49,529 nt of DNA from a virus (IMGVR_UViG_3300022885_000024:1-49529), one strand, 5' to 3'. Positions 15,981 to 24,236 are shown, counted from the first letter of the stretch. Program-made: numbers and translations. Notes: generated from the letters alone by a model not told the origin.

Positions 15981-16165
15981 TGATTGAAAAAAGACTAAAA
16001 ACTTGCTCCAGTTGTGAAACTAAATATACAGTAGAATGGGATATTGAGGTACAAGACCTTGAGCCATTAACTTGTCCATTTTGTGGACGTGAAGTAGAGG
16101 AAATTGAAGATGACGGTGAAGAATCAATCTGGACAAACGAATCCGAAGACGATAATTGGAATTGA
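15980..16165 (+). CDS. Zinc-ribbon protein (61 aa)
   Basis: Two CxxC pairs (CSSCETKY and CPFCGREV) form a zinc ribbon in residues 9-36, followed by an acidic tail. It starts on the last base of nrdB (TAATG) and overlaps the RuvC-like gene by 56 bases in another frame. Zinc ribbons of this size often act in DNA or RNA binding or as protein adaptors. No specific role can be named. Confidence 0.75.
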   Translation: MIEKRLKTCSSCETKYTVEWDIEVQDLEPLTCPFCGREVEEIEDDGEESIWTNESEDDNWN

Positions 16166-16700
16166 TTATAGTTTAAATAGTCCTGCCATTTGTATTACAA
16201 CAGATTTTATATTTGAAAACAGTAAGTTTTTTTATTTAACGAATAAGAAAAAGTATATTGGTCCTATGGCCAAAAATATTATAGGTACGGAACACAAAGA
16301 ATACGATACACCTATTAAACGATTTAGTCAAATATCAGATTGGGTATATGAACTAATAGAGGACACCATACACACAGAGCAGTTAGTTTACATAGAGGGA
16401 TATTCCTTTGGATCAAAAGGACAAGGTATATTCCAGATAGCAGAGAACTGTGGTATTCTAAAGTATAGATTACAAGAGTTTAATATACATTACGATACTG
16501 TTGTTCCTAGTGTAGTAAAAAAAGGTGCCACTGGAAAAGGTAATGCTGATAAGGATATGATGTATGAATTCTTTTCTAAAGAAACAAAGACGGACTTAAA
16601 AAAAGTATTTGATACAGTAAAGGTTGGTAACCCTATATCAGATATTGTTGATAGTTATTATATAGCAAAAGTTGGTTATGAAAATTCAAACAATCACTAG
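16110..16700 (+). CDS. RuvC-like Holliday junction resolvase (196 aa)
   Basis: RNase H-fold nuclease that would cut branched DNA before packaging, the job of gp49 in T4. Motifs: D19 in IIGIDYSLNSP, E96 in VYIEGYSFGSKGQG and the D178/D181 pair in NPISDIVDSYYIA, the four acidic residues expected of RuvC enzymes. The ATG at 16110 follows AGAGG at 16096-16100 with normal spacing; TTG at 16104 and GTG at 16116 are alternatives. The start lies inside the zinc-ribbon gene, an unusually long overlap for this window. Confidence 0.85.
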   Translation: MTVKNQSGQTNPKTIIGIDYSLNSPAICITTDFIFENSKFFYLTNKKKYIGPMAKNIIGTEHKEYDTPIKRFSQISDWVYELIEDTIHTEQLVYIEGYSFGSKGQGIFQIAENCGILKYRLQEFNIHYDTVVPSVVKKGATGKGNADKDMMYEFFSKETKTDLKKVFDTVKVGNPISDIVDSYYIAKVGYENSNNH

Positions 16701-17355
16701 TTGGAACAATAAGTTACATAAAGAATATGCTCATAGATTTGAGAAAACATATAACTGGCCATTTGACTTATTGGTCTATAACGAAGATGTTGATATGTTT
16801 GATAAGATACCTGATCTCAAAAAATTCATAGAAAGAAATAAAGATAGAGAAGTTGAATCATTTAAAAAAGATGGTGTAAGATTTTCTTATAAAGTTTATG
16901 CTTATACACATGCAATAGAAAATGCTTCAAGTGATGTAGATGGTTTAATTTGTATAGACGCTGATAGTGTATTCTATAAATCAATAGATGTAGATTGGAT
17001 TAAAAAACATATTCATAAAGACGATTGTATGATGTCATATCTTGGTCGTGGTAGTAATTATAGTGAGTGTGGTTTTTTATATTTTAATATGAAACACGAT
17101 CAAATAAGAAACTATGCTCGTTACATGAAAAAGATGTATGATTTTAATGAGATATATAGTTTAAGCGAATACCATGATAGTTATGTTTGGGACTATGTGA
17201 GAAAAGTTTTTGAAAGTGAATTAAAAGTAAAGAATAATAATATTGGTGACAACAAAGGTGGTCATGTACAAGCAAGATCAATATTGGGAACTGTCTATGA
17301 TCATACAAAAGGCAAGAGAAAACTGGTAGGAAAAAGTCCAGAGATAAAATTATGA
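16678..17355 (+). CDS. Glycosyltransferase-like protein, GT-A type (225 aa)
   Basis: Residues 88-100 read DGLICIDADSVFY, with D94-A95-D96 as the metal- and sugar-nucleotide-binding DxD motif at the end of a hydrophobic strand. A C-terminal GHVQARSILGTVYDHTKGKR adds conserved-looking His and basic residues. The start at 16678 falls inside the RuvC-like gene. First of eight genes that look devoted to glycans. Sugar and acceptor are unknown. Confidence 0.7.
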   Translation: MKIQTITSWNNKLHKEYAHRFEKTYNWPFDLLVYNEDVDMFDKIPDLKKFIERNKDREVESFKKDGVRFSYKVYAYTHAIENASSDVDGLICIDADSVFYKSIDVDWIKKHIHKDDCMMSYLGRGSNYSECGFLYFNMKHDQIRNYARYMKKMYDFNEIYSLSEYHDSYVWDYVRKVFESELKVKNNNIGDNKGGHVQARSILGTVYDHTKGKRKLVGKSPEIKL

Positions 17356-18023
17356 TAAAGATTTTTATAGGTTTTGATAGTAAAGAAAAGATTGCTTACC
17401 ACGTCTTATCACAAAGTATATTAAGACAATCAACAAGACCTGTGTCCATAACACCATTATACCTACCAAATATAAAATACGAATTTAGTAGAGAACGAGG
17501 TAAAATAGAATCAACGGAGTTTTCTTTTAGTAGATTTATTGTACCTAAACTTATGGACTATTCAGGTTGGGCATTGTTTATGGATTGTGATATGTTAATG
17601 AAGACAGATATATCAAAACTATGGGCATTAAGAGATGATAGATATGCTGTACAAGTTGCTAAACATGATTATGTACCAAAAGAAAAGACAAAGTTTTTAG
17701 GACAAGAACAAACAAAATATCAAAAGAAAAACTGGTCTAGTTTTATGTTAATGAATTGTGATAAGTGTACAGCATTAACACCAGATTATGTTAATACAGC
17801 TTCAGGATTACAATTACATCAATTTAAATGGTTAGATGATGAAAAACTAATAGGTGATTTACCATTAGAATGGAATTGGTTAGTTGGTGAATATGAACAC
17901 AAAAAAGATGTAAACAATGTACACTATACAAAAGGTGGACCATACTTTAAAAATTATAAGAAGTGTCATTATGCCGAAGAATGGTTTGATACCTTTAAAG
18001 ATACAACAAAGGTTGATATGTAA
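17352..18023 (+). CDS. Glycosyltransferase, GT8-like (223 aa)
   Basis: Starts IKIFIGFDSKEKIAYHVLSQ, typical of GT8-like lipopolysaccharide glycosyltransferases, then SFSRFIVPKLMDYSGWALFM and DCD at residues 78-80 as the DxD metal site. Later conserved aromatic and His residues (LEWNWLVGEYEH, VHYTKGGPYFKNY) complete the fold. Overlaps the previous gene by ATGA. It would transfer a sugar from a nucleotide donor; the acceptor may be a virion protein or host surface glycan. Confidence 0.85.
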   Translation: MIKIFIGFDSKEKIAYHVLSQSILRQSTRPVSITPLYLPNIKYEFSRERGKIESTEFSFSRFIVPKLMDYSGWALFMDCDMLMKTDISKLWALRDDRYAVQVAKHDYVPKEKTKFLGQEQTKYQKKNWSSFMLMNCDKCTALTPDYVNTASGLQLHQFKWLDDEKLIGDLPLEWNWLVGEYEHKKDVNNVHYTKGGPYFKNYKKCHYAEEWFDTFKDTTKVDM

Positions 18024-18991
18024 TGAACACAATAGATGTTTATGAAAATACAACAACAGCTAAAGGTTTCAAACACGATTTAATGATGTCCTTTTATCAA
18101 GGCGTCAACAAAACAAATAACCAAGATTGGCAAGCTAATCTAATTACCGACTATAAAGTATCAACAGGAACACACGCCTTTTGTTTCAACTATCAAAGAG
18201 TTATAGATAAGGATAATAGACCTGCTTTAGAATTAAGAAAGAACATAATAGACAGATATGAACCACCTGGTAAAATATTTTACTTTGATAGTAACGTTTT
18301 GGTTTCTTATGAAACAAAAAAACACCACTCAACAGATTCATATGTTAGAATAGCTTATGGTAATGTTTATCCAGACAAAGCAAAATATTTTAATAATAAT
18401 CCATCATCTAATAGATGGAATACTATGAAAGAAAGATTAAGCATAAAGGTAAAAGATTATGATAAATCAGGTGAACAAATTTATATCTGTTGTAATAGAG
18501 GTAGTGGTGGTTATTCAGCCTTTGGTAAGAATGCTGCTCAATGGGCCATAGAAACAATACAAGAGTTAAGACAATTTACAAAAAGACCTATTGTAATTAG
18601 ATTACATGGTGGTCAAGGGTATCCTACAGTTGAGGCAGATGTACAAAGACTATATGAGTTTAAAAAGAATAATAAAAATGTTGACATACACACTCCTAAT
18701 GGTAACTATCCAAAATTATTAGAAGAAGTAAGAAAAAGTTATGCCGTTGTAATATATACCTCATCATCAGGAGCACCTGCTGTAATTGAAGGTAAACCTT
18801 TATTTGTAACTCACCAATCAAGTTATCTGGCACCTATGAATGCTGGTCATTTAAGTAAAATTGAAGAACCTAATATAAATTTAGATAGAGAAAAGTTTTT
18901 ATGGTCTTTAGGAGAAAGTCATTGGACTTTACGTGACATAGAAACAGGTATATACTTTAATAAATTTTTGGAGAATATAAATGAAAACTAA
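18023..18991 (+). CDS. GT-B-like glycan-related protein, paralogue 1 of 3 (322 aa)
   Basis: The second half has a nucleotide-sugar-binding look: IYICCNRGSGGYSAFGKNAA, then RPIVIRLHGG and a block with Ser/Thr followed by a Gly-Lys-Pro turn (YAVVIYTSSSGAPAVIEGKP). The same kind of block is found in the genes at 18981 and 20929, so the three look related. The layout suggests a GT-B or capsule-polymer-type transferase. No DxD motif. Activity is unproven. Confidence 0.65.
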   Translation: MNTIDVYENTTTAKGFKHDLMMSFYQGVNKTNNQDWQANLITDYKVSTGTHAFCFNYQRVIDKDNRPALELRKNIIDRYEPPGKIFYFDSNVLVSYETKKHHSTDSYVRIAYGNVYPDKAKYFNNNPSSNRWNTMKERLSIKVKDYDKSGEQIYICCNRGSGGYSAFGKNAAQWAIETIQELRQFTKRPIVIRLHGGQGYPTVEADVQRLYEFKKNNKNVDIHTPNGNYPKLLEEVRKSYAVVIYTSSSGAPAVIEGKPLFVTHQSSYLAPMNAGHLSKIEEPNINLDREKFLWSLGESHWTLRDIETGIYFNKFLENINEN

Positions 18992-19916
18992 TAATAAAAC
19001 GGTATGGCGTTGTGTTGATTGGGGAAGTGATAAGGCACAAGAAAGATTTGAAGGAGGTAAAAATAGAGCAGATCCTTATATACTTAATATGTCAATGGGT
19101 ACAAATGGTATCTATATGAATGATGAAAAACTTGATTTAGAAAATGACGATAGACCTTGTGTGTTTAGAGGTTTAGGTAAATCACCTCATATAAACAAAT
19201 GTATAGAGAAAAAAATACCCTTTATGTATATCGATACAGGTTATTTTGGTAATGGTCCGAGAAAACAGTGGCATAGAGTTGCTTACAATAATCTACAAAC
19301 ATTAAATCACCGATCATTTGATGAAACAAAAAAATTATTAGTAGATGGACTAGGTAATGCAAAGTCTAAACATATGATAAACAACCGGTTTCCTGAAATA
19401 ATGGGTTGTGATTATAAAAAATATAAACCTACAAAAACTTCGAGAGGTGCTAAGATATTGGTTGTACCGCCAAGTCAAAAAGTATTTAACCATTTTGGAG
19501 CTGATGCAAAACAATATACAGATAATCTAGTAGAAAAACTTAAAAAACTTACTGATAGAGAAATAGAAGTTAGAGAAAAATTAGGCAGATCAGAAAGAGT
19601 ACATTTTACATTACAAGATCAATTATCAACTGGTCAATATCATTGTATAGTTACCTTTAATAGTATCGCCTCAATAGAATCTGTAACAGTAGGCATACCT
19701 GCTATTGTATTAGGTCTTAACGCTGGTGAATTTTTAAGTGAAACTAATTTAAAAAATATAGAAAATCCTTATTTACCACATGCGGAAAAAATAAGACAAC
19801 ACGTATTTTATTTAACACTATGTCAATTTTCTAGTGAAGAAATGCAAAGTATATTGACTAAAAGAACTGTTGAAATATTACAAGGAGATCAAATACCTAG
19901 AGAGTTTAAAATATGA
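18981..19916 (+). CDS. GT-B-like glycan-related protein, paralogue 2 of 3 (311 aa)
   Basis: GGAG at 18969-18972 precedes the ATG. The N-terminal half has PCVFRGLGKSPHINKCIEKK and MYIDTGYFGNGPRKQWHRVA; the C-terminal half has AKILVVPPSQKVFNHFG and HCIVTFNSIASIESVTVGIP, the shared block of this trio. That block resembles the donor-binding half of surface-polysaccharide transferases, where a Ser and a following Gly-Ile-Pro turn are usual. Specificity unknown. Confidence 0.65.
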   Translation: MKTNNKTVWRCVDWGSDKAQERFEGGKNRADPYILNMSMGTNGIYMNDEKLDLENDDRPCVFRGLGKSPHINKCIEKKIPFMYIDTGYFGNGPRKQWHRVAYNNLQTLNHRSFDETKKLLVDGLGNAKSKHMINNRFPEIMGCDYKKYKPTKTSRGAKILVVPPSQKVFNHFGADAKQYTDNLVEKLKKLTDREIEVREKLGRSERVHFTLQDQLSTGQYHCIVTFNSIASIESVTVGIPAIVLGLNAGEFLSETNLKNIENPYLPHAEKIRQHVFYLTLCQFSSEEMQSILTKRTVEILQGDQIPREFKI

Positions 19917-20272
19917 AAAGTTTTCAACAGTTATTTGACGAACACATAGGTAATGGTATTTTAAAATGGTCACATTATCCAGAAATATACGATAAGCATT
20001 TTGAAAAGTATAGAGATCAACCAATTAATATATTAGAAATAAACTATTGGGAATCTTCCAAGAATAAAACTGTAAACTTTATGTCATATCTAAAAGATAA
20101 AATAGATGAATTGAATATCAAAAGAACTATGCGTCTTAAAAACTCGGCAGTACACCCCTGGAAAGATGTAGAAGTTAGGTTTACACAAAATACAAACTCA
20201 ATGACTTTTTATGATAATGTTGTTGTTTTAGAAAAAGAACTAAAAAACACACCTAAGGAAATAAGAAAATGA
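19913..20272 (+). CDS. Internally deleted methyltransferase remnant or derived small protein (119 aa)
   Basis: Residues 1-45 (FDEHIGNGILKWSHYPEIYD, then INILEIN) look like the N-terminus of a class I SAM-dependent methyltransferase, up to the strand that normally continues into the Gly-rich SAM loop. Residues about 55-119 (YLKDKIDELN, NSMTFYDNVVVLEKE) resemble the end of the same family. The middle, with the SAM site, is absent: LEIN is followed directly by YWESSKNKTVNF. The frame is open and coupled to both neighbours by overlaps. It cannot be an active methyltransferase as it stands. Confidence 0.55.
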   Translation: MKSFQQLFDEHIGNGILKWSHYPEIYDKHFEKYRDQPINILEINYWESSKNKTVNFMSYLKDKIDELNIKRTMRLKNSAVHPWKDVEVRFTQNTNSMTFYDNVVVLEKELKNTPKEIRK

Positions 20273-20907
20273 AAAAAGTAAAAGGTTGGTATTTGCCTGA
20301 TACTGATACAGATTTTGATAGATGGATTTCAAATGGTGAATATCAAAAAGTACATAGAGATGGTATATTAGAATTTTTAAATAAACAAGGAATAAAGTTT
20401 GATAACTGTTTAGATGTAGGTGCCCATGTGGGATTTTGGTTAAAAGATTTACAAAATAAATTTAAGATGGTTTATGCCTTTGAACCTATTGAAGAAGTAA
20501 GAGAATGTTTACTAAACAATATTACCAAAAACAATTATATCTTATATCCCTTTGGTCTAGGACAAGAGAATAAGAAAACAAAAGTAATGTATATGCCAAA
20601 AGAAACAGGCAACACCTATGTTTCTTTTGATGGTAATAGGGAGATTGAAATAAAAAGATTAGATGATTTAGAATTACCAAAGATAGATTATATAAAGATA
20701 GACGCCGAAGGTTATGAGATAGAAGTTATAAAAGGTGGTAAAGAACTAGTCAATAGAGATAAGCCATACATACACGTAGAAGTAAAACAAAAAATATTAG
20801 ATAAGCAAGGACTAAATGCTGTCGATATCGATAGATTCTTTGAGGAGATCAACTATGAAAAAGTATTCACAATAAAATCCGAGATTGTTTATGCCCACAA
20901 AAAATGA
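20269..20907 (+). CDS. FkbM-family methyltransferase (212 aa)
   Basis: SAM-binding motif I is intact (CLDVGAHVGFWLKDL), followed by VYAFEPIEE and the FkbM signature KIDAEGYEIEVIKGG near residues 144-158. FkbM enzymes O-methylate sugars or polyketides; beside glycosyltransferases, a sugar substrate is the simplest guess. It overlaps the deleted methyltransferase upstream by ATGA. Confidence 0.88.
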   Translation: MKKVKGWYLPDTDTDFDRWISNGEYQKVHRDGILEFLNKQGIKFDNCLDVGAHVGFWLKDLQNKFKMVYAFEPIEEVRECLLNNITKNNYILYPFGLGQENKKTKVMYMPKETGNTYVSFDGNREIEIKRLDDLELPKIDYIKIDAEGYEIEVIKGGKELVNRDKPYIHVEVKQKILDKQGLNAVDIDRFFEEINYEKVFTIKSEIVYAHKK

Positions 20908-20928
20908 ACATAGCACAGCAATATTATT

Positions 20929-21738
20929 ATGAACGTATACCATCAGATAAGTAGAAAAGATTGTCTATCACATCAATTATGGCCACACTTTAAAAAGGGT
21001 TGGCCCGAAAGTGATAAACCTGTCCATTTCTTTTGGGGATTAGGAGATAATCAAACAGAAAAGATTGTTGAAGTATCAGCAAAAGATGAAGAATGGTGGT
21101 ATGTAGATGTTGGTTATATCACAGAACAGATTACAAGATACCCTAGCCCAATCATCAACGATTACGATAGAACATATTTTAGAATAGTTAAAGGTGGTAT
21201 GCATATACGAGGTGGTACACCAAAAGATGGATCACGCCATAGTTATTTGCTACATCAAGGCATAGATGCAGAGTTTAAAGGTTGGAATACGGGAGAATGT
21301 AATCATATACTACTAGCACCATCATCACAAACAGTCTGTTTTTATAACAATCAAATGTCACAAGAAGATTGGATAAAAGAATGTGGTGAAGAAATAAGAA
21401 TATACACGGATAGACTTATTAGAATGAGAAACAAGCCTAGACCTAATAACGAATGGTGGGGAACAGATATAAAAGATGAACTAAAAGATTGTCACGCACT
21501 AGTAACTAATATGAGTTTGGCAGCAGTTGACGCTGTGTTAAATAAAGTACCAGTGGTTACACATAGTAATAATGTATGTTATCCTTTATCAGGTAATACA
21601 GCAAACATAGAAAATAGAACTATGAAACCTAGAGAAGATATGACGATATGGCTAAGAACATTAGCCAATAATCAATTTACTTTACAAGAAATAGAAGATG
21701 GTTTAGCATGTGATATACTAAAGGAACAATATGCTTAA
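20929..21738 (+). CDS. GT-B-like glycan-related protein, paralogue 3 of 3 (269 aa)
   Basis: Shares with the genes at 18023 and 18981 the block HALVTNMSLAAVDAVLNKVP, and has an upstream ILLAPSSQTVCFYNN strand like VVPPSQKVFNHFG in the 18981 product. The N-terminal half is rich in Trp, Tyr and His. No good ribosome site precedes the ATG. It overlaps the next gene by 8 bases. Probably a glycan transferase of unknown specificity. Confidence 0.65.
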   Translation: MNVYHQISRKDCLSHQLWPHFKKGWPESDKPVHFFWGLGDNQTEKIVEVSAKDEEWWYVDVGYITEQITRYPSPIINDYDRTYFRIVKGGMHIRGGTPKDGSRHSYLLHQGIDAEFKGWNTGECNHILLAPSSQTVCFYNNQMSQEDWIKECGEEIRIYTDRLIRMRNKPRPNNEWWGTDIKDELKDCHALVTNMSLAAVDAVLNKVPVVTHSNNVCYPLSGNTANIENRTMKPREDMTIWLRTLANNQFTLQEIEDGLACDILKEQYA

Positions 21739-22432
21739 TTTTGCTTGTGTATTTTATGGTGACAAATATATTATGCCACCTACAGATCCATGGTCTTATG
21801 TACGAAACTTATATAACATGGTTGAAAAAAACTTAACCATACCTTATAGATTTGTTTGTTTTACAGACAATACAATCATACATAAACGAAAAGAGTTTAA
21901 AGGTAAAGATATAGAATTTAGACAATTTAAAAGACATGACTTTGAAGGTTGGTTTAATAAACTACAACTCTTTAGTCCACAAAGTGAGCTAGAGGGTGAT
22001 ACTTTATATATGGATTTAGATTTGGTAATTATGAAGAACATAGATGAAATGGCCACAATAGGAGAATCAAAGAACTTTGTAGGTATGAATGACTTTAATC
22101 CATCATCTGGTTTGTTTAACTCTAGTATAATGAGATTTAATAACAAATATCATAGTATCATATGGGAAGAGTATATAAAAAAAAGAGGTGATTTTAGCAA
22201 ATGTCATGGTGACCAAGAAATCATATCTCAAATAATAAAAGACAAAGAAGACACAATATCCTTTCCTGATTCGTGGACACAATCATACAAATGGTTAAAT
22301 CGTAAGGGTGAAAAATACCATATAGATAAAATGACATACGAACAAGATCCAAATGCTAAAGTTTGTGTGTTCCACGGTAGACCAAATCCACACGAATCAG
22401 ACCAGGAATGGGTCAAAAATAACTGGAAATAA
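21731..22432 (+). CDS. Glycosyltransferase, GT-A type (233 aa)
   Basis: AAGGA precedes the ATG by five bases. Core motifs: WFNKLQLFSP, then LYMDLDLVI with D95-L96-D97 as DxD, GMNDFNPSSGLFNSSIMRF, and GDQEIIS followed by a C-terminal VCVFHGRPNPHE, a set known from phage and bacterial glycosyltransferases. Last gene of the long operon; a terminator follows directly. Confidence 0.85.
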   Translation: MLNFACVFYGDKYIMPPTDPWSYVRNLYNMVEKNLTIPYRFVCFTDNTIIHKRKEFKGKDIEFRQFKRHDFEGWFNKLQLFSPQSELEGDTLYMDLDLVIMKNIDEMATIGESKNFVGMNDFNPSSGLFNSSIMRFNNKYHSIIWEEYIKKRGDFSKCHGDQEIISQIIKDKEDTISFPDSWTQSYKWLNRKGEKYHIDKMTYEQDPNAKVCVFHGRPNPHESDQEWVKNNWK

Positions 22433-22435
22433 AGC

Positions 22436-22462
22436 AAAAATCACCCTTCGGGGTTTTTGTTC
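22436..22462 (+). terminator. Rho-independent terminator closing the primase-glycan operon
   Basis: ACCC-TTCG-GGGT (22443-22454) is a short stem with a stable UUCG loop, flanked by A5 (22436-22440) and T5 (22454-22458), which can extend the stem. It lies just after the last glycosyltransferase gene and before promoter P2. The short GC stem makes it moderate in strength. Confidence 0.7.
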
Positions 22463-22509
22463 TGGTTTCGTTCTACTAAAAACTCAATAAAATCAACGAT
22501 AATTAACGC

Positions 22510-22537
22510 TTGACTTATAGGCCAGGTATGATATTAT
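22510..22537 (+). promoter_or_regulatory. Sigma70-like promoter P2
   Basis: TTGACT (22510-22515), 16-base spacer, TATTAT (22532-22537) with a TG just before it (extended -10). It serves the sigma region 4-like gene. The leader that follows has AACACTAATAAAGGACA, also seen after P3 and P4. Confidence 0.75.
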
Positions 22538-22573
22538 ATACCAATGATTAACACTAATAAAGGACAATACACT

Positions 22574-22882
22574 ATGATACAAGAAAACTTAATAGATAAC
22601 AACTTTGAAGACAGAATGATACAAACTATTGATATTAATAATATACTTAATCAACTCACCCCAAGAGAAATAGTTGTATTAAAAATGAGATCAATGAACT
22701 ATACTTTAAAAATGATTGGCCAGAGTAAAGAATTTAAAATCGCTTCTCGTTTGATGAAAGACATTGTTAAAACTGATTATGTTGACGCTGAACGAATCAG
22801 ACAAATTGAAGCGAAAGCTATGAGAAAATTAAAACACCCTAGTAGATCAAACGCTTTAAAAGACTTATTAATTAATGACTAA
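22574..22882 (+). CDS. Sigma70 region 4-like protein (102 aa)
   Basis: Residues 28-38 ([11 protein letters not shown]) match region 4.1 of housekeeping sigma factors, residues 43-50 (YTLKMIGQ) match the first helix of region 4.2, and residues 73-92 ([20 protein letters not shown]) match the recognition helix and end of RpoD almost residue for residue. Regions 1 to 3 are absent. Between the two helices there are about 18 extra residues (51-69). Such a piece could bind the beta-flap or -35 DNA of host RNA polymerase and so redirect it. ATG 22574 is chosen because AAAGGA lies upstream; the in-frame ATG at 22544 is at the expected transcript start and would add 10 residues. Confidence 0.85.
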   Translation: MIQENLIDNNFEDRMIQTIDINNILNQLTPREIVVLKMRSMNYTLKMIGQSKEFKIASRLMKDIVKTDYVDAERIRQIEAKAMRKLKHPSRSNALKDLLIND

Positions 22883-22922
22883 AACCAGTACAAAACCAGA
22901 ACAAAAAAGTTTATTTAATGGC

Positions 22923-22950
22923 TTGACTTTTAGTCCAAATATGATAGGAT
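22923..22950 (+). promoter_or_regulatory. Sigma70-like promoter P3
   Basis: TTGACT (22923-22928), 16-base spacer, TAGGAT (22945-22950) preceded by TGA. Serves the small genes from 22994. The leader contains AACACTAACAAAAAGGA before the start codon. Confidence 0.7.
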
Positions 22951-22993
22951 ATATGTATATTATGAAAAAAAACACTAACAAAAAGGAAACACT

Positions 22994-23224
22994 ATGTCAA
23001 AAGTAAAACAATGGGCTGAAGATACAGCCGAACAAAAAGTAGATTCAATTATATTCAAACTAAAAGATGGTCAGATTGATTATGATACAGCTAAAGTTGA
23101 TATTTTGAATACAGAGAATAAACAAATGTTAGGTATTAATTCAGAAAACGTTGATGAGATAATCGATATGGAATTAACATCAGCTAATATTTCAAAGAGT
23201 GATTTAAAACAGGAGAATGCTTAA
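22994..23224 (+). CDS. Small acidic protein of unknown function (76 aa)
   Basis: AAAAAGGA precedes the ATG in the leader shared by P2, P3 and P4. The protein is helical, acidic and soluble (KQWAEDTAEQKVDSIIFKLK at its start) with no cysteines. No family recognised. Its stop overlaps the next start, so the group 22994-23879 is coupled. Confidence 0.7.
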   Translation: MSKVKQWAEDTAEQKVDSIIFKLKDGQIDYDTAKVDILNTENKQMLGINSENVDEIIDMELTSANISKSDLKQENA

Positions 23225-23619
23225 TGAGTAAGACATTTAATGTATGTTATTTGAGAGAGTATTCGGATCCAGATGTTGGTGGTGAATACTTTTATTCTTA
23301 TGAAACGGTATATAGAAATGTACCTAATAAGTTTAAAAAGAAATTCAATGATAAGACAAAACTAAAGATTTTGAAACACATAGATTGGAACTATAAAGAA
23401 ACAGCAACCAACTATCAGAATATATCTAAACTGGAACTTATAGATGAAAAACAATATTACACAACATACGGAGATGTATATCCTGAATCTGCTGAAGGTG
23501 ACAAGAAACTGTGGATGGATTATGGTCAATCGTATGATAGACAATCTTTAAGAAAAGACTTTAATAAAAAATTAACAAAAAGAAAAGTATTAAGTTATAA
23601 TGATAAGAGGATAAACTAA
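23224..23619 (+). CDS. Hypothetical protein (131 aa)
   Basis: TAATG overlap with both neighbours. Rich in Tyr, Lys and Asp; the first 30 residues look like beta strands (YLREYSDPDVGGEYFYSYET) and the C-terminus is basic. Not recognised. Coexpressed with the DUF3310 protein that follows. Confidence 0.7.
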   Translation: MSKTFNVCYLREYSDPDVGGEYFYSYETVYRNVPNKFKKKFNDKTKLKILKHIDWNYKETATNYQNISKLELIDEKQYYTTYGDVYPESAEGDKKLWMDYGQSYDRQSLRKDFNKKLTKRKVLSYNDKRIN

Positions 23620-23879
23620 TGAAATACGGTGAAGACAAGATAGTAAAAGAAATAGGTAAATATATCGAATCAACTTACGGACAACATTATAGTACAACCA
23701 AAGATGGTTTTCAAGTACAAGATATGTTAAGACAATTAGATATTGATAAAGATTTCTGCCAGGCTAATGCCATTAAGTATCTTTGTAGATATGGTAAAAA
23801 AGATGGTAAGAATAGAAAAGATTTATTAAAGGCGATACATTATATCGTATTATTAATGAGTAGTGAAGACAACAAATAG
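23619..23879 (+). CDS. DUF3310-family phage protein (86 aa)
   Basis: The C-terminal two thirds match the small phage family DUF3310: FQVQDMLRQLDID, then FCQANAIKYLCRYGKKDG and DLLKAIHYIVLL. The NAIKYLCRYGKKDG core is the family hallmark. Members are common in phages and are sometimes annotated as nucleotide kinase-like, which is not well supported. Starts on the stop of the preceding gene. Confidence 0.82.
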   Translation: MKYGEDKIVKEIGKYIESTYGQHYSTTKDGFQVQDMLRQLDIDKDFCQANAIKYLCRYGKKDGKNRKDLLKAIHYIVLLMSSEDNK

Positions 23880-23888
23880 GAGAATATT

Positions 23889-24236
23889 ATGGACACACAA
23901 TATAAAGACACTGATGTTATGATAGTAAAAGAAGATTTAGGTAAAAATCTATACAGAAAGAAAACTTATTACACATTGGTGATAGAACAAGACGTATTAG
24001 CAAATACTAAAGATGAAGCTGAAACTAAATTTGGTAATAATGGTATAAGTCACTCAAATATAAATGCTGAGATCACAGAAGAAAAAGAAGGTGTATCAAC
24101 TTATATGATTGACGCTAACTATTCAGAATCTGATAAAACAGAATACCTTGGTAAAGTAACTTATACAGATGATGAGTTTGCTGAAGAAAACGGTGATGTA
24201 GAAATAAACAGATATGTGGAGGAAAATGAAAAATAA
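23889..24236 (+). CDS. Hypothetical acidic protein (115 aa)
   Basis: TAGGAGA lies before the ATG. The product is acidic and likely mixed alpha/beta (TYYTLVIEQDVLANTKDEAE, a pattern of a strand then a helix that recalls small phage-encoded repeat domains). No membrane segment and no cysteine. Not recognised. Confidence 0.7.
   Translation: MDTQYKDTDVMIVKEDLGKNLYRKKTYYTLVIEQDVLANTKDEAETKFGNNGISHSNINAEITEEKEGVSTYMIDANYSESDKTEYLGKVTYTDDEFAEENGDVEINRYVEENEK

Noticed and set aside
20904-20954. 16-codon frame starting at the end of the FkbM gene
   Set aside because: Too short, overlaps the next gene in another frame, no support.
22544-22573. Upstream ATG for the sigma region 4-like gene
   Set aside because: It coincides with the expected transcript start, whereas the ATG at 22574 has AAAGGA before it in a leader shared with P3 and P4. 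It remains possible as a leaderless start.
22875-23006. 43-codon frame spanning promoter P3
   Set aside because: It would run through the promoter and leader and overlap the next gene start; it has no ribosome site.
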